From JAUREX01 sp044356825 (GTDB lineage Bacteria > Pseudomonadota > Alphaproteobacteria > Rhodobacterales > Rhodobacteraceae): a DNA stretch of 9,036 nt. The notes under the pieces were generated by a model that ran no database searches, had not been told where the DNA came from, and saw nothing but the letters and a program-made list of their open reading frames with translations. Positions 6,759-9,036 of the stretch are shown in pieces (within the stretch, counting starts at the first letter, position 1; every line of letters starts with the position of its first letter). Made by a program: the position numbers and the translations under genes. The DNA lies in assembly GCA_044356825.1 (NCBI GenBank), contig JBIKVM010000124.1, forward strand, positions 1-9,036, read 5' to 3'.

Positions 6759-6798
6759 CCGCCCCGGGGTTGTCATCGCGGGCGGCGGGGGATACGAC

Positions 6799-6818
6799 TT
6801 GTCTAGTTGTATAGTAAA
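6799..6818 (+). promoter_or_regulatory. Candidate PhnF operator: tandem TTGT(C/A)TAG octamers
   Basis: Two adjacent octamers, TTGTCTAG (6799-6806) and TTGTATAG (6807-6814), differ at one base and stand out as AT-rich in a GC-rich gap. HutC-subfamily GntR regulators bind palindromes such as TGGTCTAGACCA, and these octamers resemble that half-site. The second octamer with its next four bases (TTGTATAGTAAA) is an imperfect dyad. TATAGT at 6810-6815 could also serve as a -10 for phnG, so binding here would block transcription. It lies 24 bp before the phnG start codon. Confidence 0.5.
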
Positions 6819-6838
6819 GACCGAGCAGGGCAAGCCCC

Positions 6839-7285
6839 ATGTCGCCGACCGAAGCCACCGCCGACCGCCAGCACTGGATGGGGCTGCTTGCCCGCGCCGA
6901 GCCTGCGCGGCTCGCCGCGCTCATGCCCGCCGATCTGCCCGCGCATGACTGGCTGCGCCCGCCCGAAACGGGCGCGGTGATGGTGCGGGGCCGCGCCGGC
7001 GGCACCGGCGCCCCCTTCAACCTCGGCGAGATGACGCTGACGCGCTGCGCGCTGCGCACGGCCGACGGGGCGGTGGGGATGGCGCATGTGCAGGGCCGCG
7101 ACCGGGCGCATGCGACGCGGGCCGCGCAGATCGACGCGCTGATGCAGGGCCCGCGCGCGGCCGAGGTGCGGCGCGCCGTCCTCCTGCCGCTGGCCGAGGC
7201 CGAGGCGGCGGCCGACCGCGCCCGCGCCGGGGCGGCGGCGGCGACGAAGGTCGAGTTCTTCACCCTTCTGCGCGGAGAGGATTGA
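6839..7285 (+). CDS. phnG: Phosphonate C-P lyase system subunit PhnG
   Basis: A 148-residue protein, the usual PhnG size. The family hallmark is RGRAGGTGAPFNLGEMTLTR (50-69). The N-terminal RQHWMGLLARAE and the later MAHVQGRDRAHATRAAQIDAL also match the family. PhnG is part of the PhnGHIJ core complex in the cytoplasm. With PhnH, PhnI and PhnL it helps attach a phosphonate to the ribose C1 of ATP with loss of adenine. The start codon has an AGGG Shine-Dalgarno about 8 bp upstream and lies directly downstream of the Pho box and operator candidates. It is the first gene of the plus-strand phn operon, and its stop overlaps the phnH start as TGATG, indicating translational coupling. It looks intact, although the C-terminal stretch is rich in Ala and Arg. 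Confidence 0.95.
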   Translation: MSPTEATADRQHWMGLLARAEPARLAALMPADLPAHDWLRPPETGAVMVRGRAGGTGAPFNLGEMTLTRCALRTADGAVGMAHVQGRDRAHATRAAQIDALMQGPRAAEVRRAVLLPLAEAEAAADRARAGAAAATKVEFFTLLRGED

Positions 7286-7863
7286 TGCAAGGTCCCGCCG
7301 ATACCCTCTCGGGCGGTTTCGCCGCCCCGCCCGAGGATGGCGCGCGCGCCTTTCGCGCGCTCCTCGATGCGATGGCGCGCCCGGGGCGGGTGGTGACGCT
7401 TGGCGGTGCGGCACCGCCCGCGCCGGCATCGGCGGCGGCGGGGGCGGCGCTTCTGGTCCTGACCGACCGCACGACGCGGGTTTGGCTTGCGCCCTCGCAC
7501 GACACGCCCGCGCTGCGGGGCTGGATCGCCTTTCACACGGGCGCCCCCGTCGTTGCCGACCCGGCCGAGGCGGATTTCGCCTTGGGCGACTGGGCGGGGA
7601 TGCTGCCGCTCGGCCGCTTTCAGACCGGCACCCCCGAATATCCCGACCGGGGCGCGACGCTGATCGTCGATGCGGCGGCGTTCGCGGGCGTGCCCGTGCG
7701 GCTGACCGGCCCCGGCATCGCGGGGGCGGCGCAGGCGCTCATGCCCGATCCCGCGATCCTTGCCGCGCGCACGCCGCAGTTCCCCCAAGGGCTCGACATC
7801 ATCTGGACGGCCGGCGCCGAGGCGATGGCGCTGCCGCGCAGCACGAAGCTGGAGGCGATCTGA
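7285..7863 (+). CDS. phnH: Phosphonate C-P lyase system subunit PhnH
   Basis: A 192-residue PhnH of normal length. Recognisable family segments are FRALLDAMARPGRV (23-36), WIAFHTGAP (80-88), ADFALGDW (96-103), LTGPGIAG (140-147), FPQGLDIIW (166-174) and the C-terminal LPRSTK. PhnH has a fold related to PLP-dependent transferases but binds no PLP. It is a core subunit of PhnGHIJ, peripheral to the PhnG/I/J centre. The ATG at 7285 is chosen over an adjacent TTG at 7282 because it overlaps the phnG stop by one base in the same way as the next junction. Its own stop overlaps the phnI start as TGATG. An Ala/Pro-rich insertion (about 41-55) between the first helix and the LLVLT strand is the only unusual feature. 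Certainty is high. Confidence 0.95.
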   Translation: MQGPADTLSGGFAAPPEDGARAFRALLDAMARPGRVVTLGGAAPPAPASAAAGAALLVLTDRTTRVWLAPSHDTPALRGWIAFHTGAPVVADPAEADFALGDWAGMLPLGRFQTGTPEYPDRGATLIVDAAAFAGVPVRLTGPGIAGAAQALMPDPAILAARTPQFPQGLDIIWTAGAEAMALPRSTKLEAI

Positions 7864-8975
7864 TGTATGTCGCGGTCAAGGGCGGCGAGCGGGCGATCGA
7901 GGCCGCGCACGACTGGCTCGCGCGCGCCCGGCGCGGCGCGCCCGAGGTGCCCGAACTCGGCGTCGCGCAGATCCGCGAGCAACTCGCGCTCGCCGTCAAC
8001 CGGGTGATGGGCGAGGGGTCGCTCTATGATCCCGACCTCGCGGCGCTCGCGATCAAGCAGGCGCGGGGCGATCTGATCGAGGCGGTGTTCCTCATCCGCG
8101 CCTATCGCACGACGCTGCCGCGCTTTGGCGCGTCAGAGCCCGTCGACACCGGCGCGATGGCCTGCGTGCGGCGCATCTCGGCCACCTTCAAGGATGCCCC
8201 GGGCGGGCAGGTGCTGGGCCCGACCTTCGATTACACCCACCGGCTGATCGATTTCGCGCTCGCGGCCGAGGGCGCCCCGCCCGCCCCCGCCCCCGCCCCG
8301 GCAGAGGGCCTGCCCGGGCCGATGCCCCACATCACGGGGTTCCTGAACCGCGACGGGCTGATCGAGGTCGAACCCCCGACCGACGCCACCCCCCCCGACC
8401 TGACGCGCGAGCCGGTCGAGTTTCCCGCCCCCCGCGCGCTGCGCCTGCAGGCCCTTGCCCGCGCCGATGAGGGCTTCACCCTCGGCATGGCCTATTCGAC
8501 CCAGCGCGGCTACGGCCGCACCCATGCCTTCGTCGGCGAGCTGCGCATCGGCCTCGTCGAGGTCGTGCTGGAGATCCCCGAGCTCGGCTTTGCCGTCTCG
8601 GTCGGACGGATCGAGATCACCGAATGCGAGACGGTCAACCAGTTCAAGGGCTCGCGCACCGAACCGCCGCAGTTCACGCGCGGCTACGGCCTCGTCTTCG
8701 GCCAGGCGGAGCGCAAGGCGATCTCGATGTCGCTCGTCGACCGGGCGATGCGCTGGCGCGAACTGGGCGAGGACGACATGGGCGCCCCCGCGCAGGATCA
8801 GGAATTCGTCCTCATGCACGGCGACAACATCCAGGCGACGGGCTTTCTCGAACACATCAAGCTGCCCCATTACGTCGATTTCCAGGCTGAGCTCGAACTC
8901 ATCCGCCGGCTGCGGGCCGAGGCCGAGGCGGCGCAGGCGCGGCCTGAGACCCACGCGCAGGAGGCCGCGGAATGA
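7863..8975 (+). CDS. phnI: Phosphonate C-P lyase system subunit PhnI
   Basis: A 370-residue PhnI, slightly longer than the E. coli protein of 354. It catalyses the nucleosidase step that joins phosphonate and ATP to give 5-triphosphoribosyl 1-phosphonate plus adenine, working with PhnG, PhnH and PhnL, and it contacts PhnJ. The conserved N-terminal MYVAVKGGERAI, the KQARGDLIEAVFLIRAYRTT segment (65-84) and RRISATFKDAPGGQVLGPT (103-121) are diagnostic. His331 and His336 in FLEHIKLPHY have the same 5-residue spacing as the His pair (328/333) reported to bind zinc at the E. coli PhnI-PhnJ interface. A Pro-Ala linker (138-147) accounts for part of the extra length. The start overlaps the phnH stop by one base. 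A longer upstream in-frame extension lies within phnH and is rejected. The stop overlaps the next gene. Confidence 0.96.
   Translation: MYVAVKGGERAIEAAHDWLARARRGAPEVPELGVAQIREQLALAVNRVMGEGSLYDPDLAALAIKQARGDLIEAVFLIRAYRTTLPRFGASEPVDTGAMACVRRISATFKDAPGGQVLGPTFDYTHRLIDFALAAEGAPPAPAPAPAEGLPGPMPHITGFLNRDGLIEVEPPTDATPPDLTREPVEFPAPRALRLQALARADEGFTLGMAYSTQRGYGRTHAFVGELRIGLVEVVLEIPELGFAVSVGRIEITECETVNQFKGSRTEPPQFTRGYGLVFGQAERKAISMSLVDRAMRWRELGEDDMGAPAQDQEFVLMHGDNIQATGFLEHIKLPHYVDFQAELELIRRLRAEAEAAQARPETHAQEAAE
8274..8306 (+). repeat. Short CCCCCG/Pro-Ala tract inside phnI
   Basis: A run of C-rich GCCCC(C/G)-type units encodes APPAPAPAPAE (residues 138-148). It sits in a likely loop between the conserved HRLIDFALAAEG segment and the next conserved block. 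Such C-rich short repeats are prone to replication slippage, but changes of 6 bp keep the frame. It most likely forms a flexible linker. Confidence 0.6.
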
Positions 8976-9036
8976 TGCGCGTCGTCTTCGATGTGGGCAA
9001 CGTGCTGATCGCCTGGGCGCCGCACCTGGCCTTCGC
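8972..9036 (+). CDS. HAD-superfamily hydrolase, N-terminal fragment (runs off the right edge)
   Basis: Only the first 21 codons are present. They begin MMRVVFDVGNVLIAW, which is HAD motif I of the FD(I/L/V)GNVL type, with the nucleophilic aspartate at residue 7. The second Asp of the usual DxD is Gly9, as in YihX-like sugar phosphatases. AGGAGG at 8959-8964 lies 7 bp before the ATG at 8972, which favours that start over the ATG at 8975. The first start overlaps the phnI stop by 4 bases (ATGA), so this gene is co-translated with the C-P lyase genes. In the best-known operons phnJ follows phnI, so a HAD gene here is an accessory insertion. It may dephosphorylate a pathway intermediate or byproduct; this is inference. 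The rest of the protein cannot be seen. Confidence 0.75.
   Translation, partial: MMRVVFDVGNVLIAWAPHLAF

Noticed and set aside
6770..6798. TTGTCA (6770-6775) with TACGAC (6793-6798) as a sigma70 promoter for phnG
   Set aside because: The 17-bp spacing is right and the -35 fits, but the -10 matches only 3 of 6, and TTGTCAT may instead be a Pho half-site. The phnG start site cannot be assigned from sequence.
7482..7862. Upstream extension of the phnI frame to an ATG within phnH
   Set aside because: The extension would overlap phnH almost fully out of frame and has Arg-rich low-complexity sequence. PhnI proteins begin at MYVAVKGGE, which is the ATG at 7863.

Overview
The window is very GC-rich, with G or C at most third codon positions. 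It is densely packed with short intergenic gaps and stop/start overlaps. The gene content (TrpS, TrpB, a rhomboid-like membrane protein and a C-P lyase operon headed by a divergent PhnF) and the protein sequences look like an alphaproteobacterium, most likely of the Rhodobacteraceae/Rhodobacterales. This placement is by recognition, not by a search. Genes or the short gaps between them account for essentially all of the window. No tRNA, rRNA, IS element or CRISPR array was seen.

Region 1 (1-2314, minus strand) reads trpS, then a VOC-family metalloenzyme, then a hydantoinase/oxoprolinase-type protein that runs off the left edge. The gaps are 7 and 21 bp, so this is probably one transcript. A plausible sigma70 promoter lies just upstream of trpS.

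Region 2 (2405-5994, plus strand, divergent from trpS) holds a six-helix rhomboid-like protein that lacks all the expected catalytic residues. It overlaps by one base (TGATG) a GMC-family FAD oxidoreductase. After 78 bp comes trpB, the tryptophan synthase beta chain, without trpA or trpF beside it. Tryptophan synthesis (trpB) and tRNA charging (trpS) therefore bracket the rhomboid-oxidoreductase pair.

Region 3 (6002-9036) is the start of a C-P lyase locus for phosphonate use. phnF (GntR/UTRA repressor) is on the minus strand and converges on trpB across 7 bp that form a GC hairpin. Divergently on the plus strand lie phnG, phnH and phnI, each overlapping the next by one base, then the start of a HAD-family hydrolase overlapping phnI by four bases. 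The 105-bp phnF-phnG gap holds a good Pho box (direct repeat with 4-bp spacer) and a tandem TTGT(C/A)TAG repeat that is the best PhnF operator candidate. Together they suggest two layers of control: induction under phosphate starvation through PhoB, and local control by PhnF. PhnG, PhnH and PhnI are core subunits that act with PhnJ. PhnJ, K, L and M must lie beyond the right edge if the pathway is complete.

I do not see a wholly new system. The points most worth follow-up are the pseudo-rhomboid/GMC oxidoreductase pair, the HAD hydrolase embedded in the C-P lyase operon, and the compact dual-control phn regulatory region.
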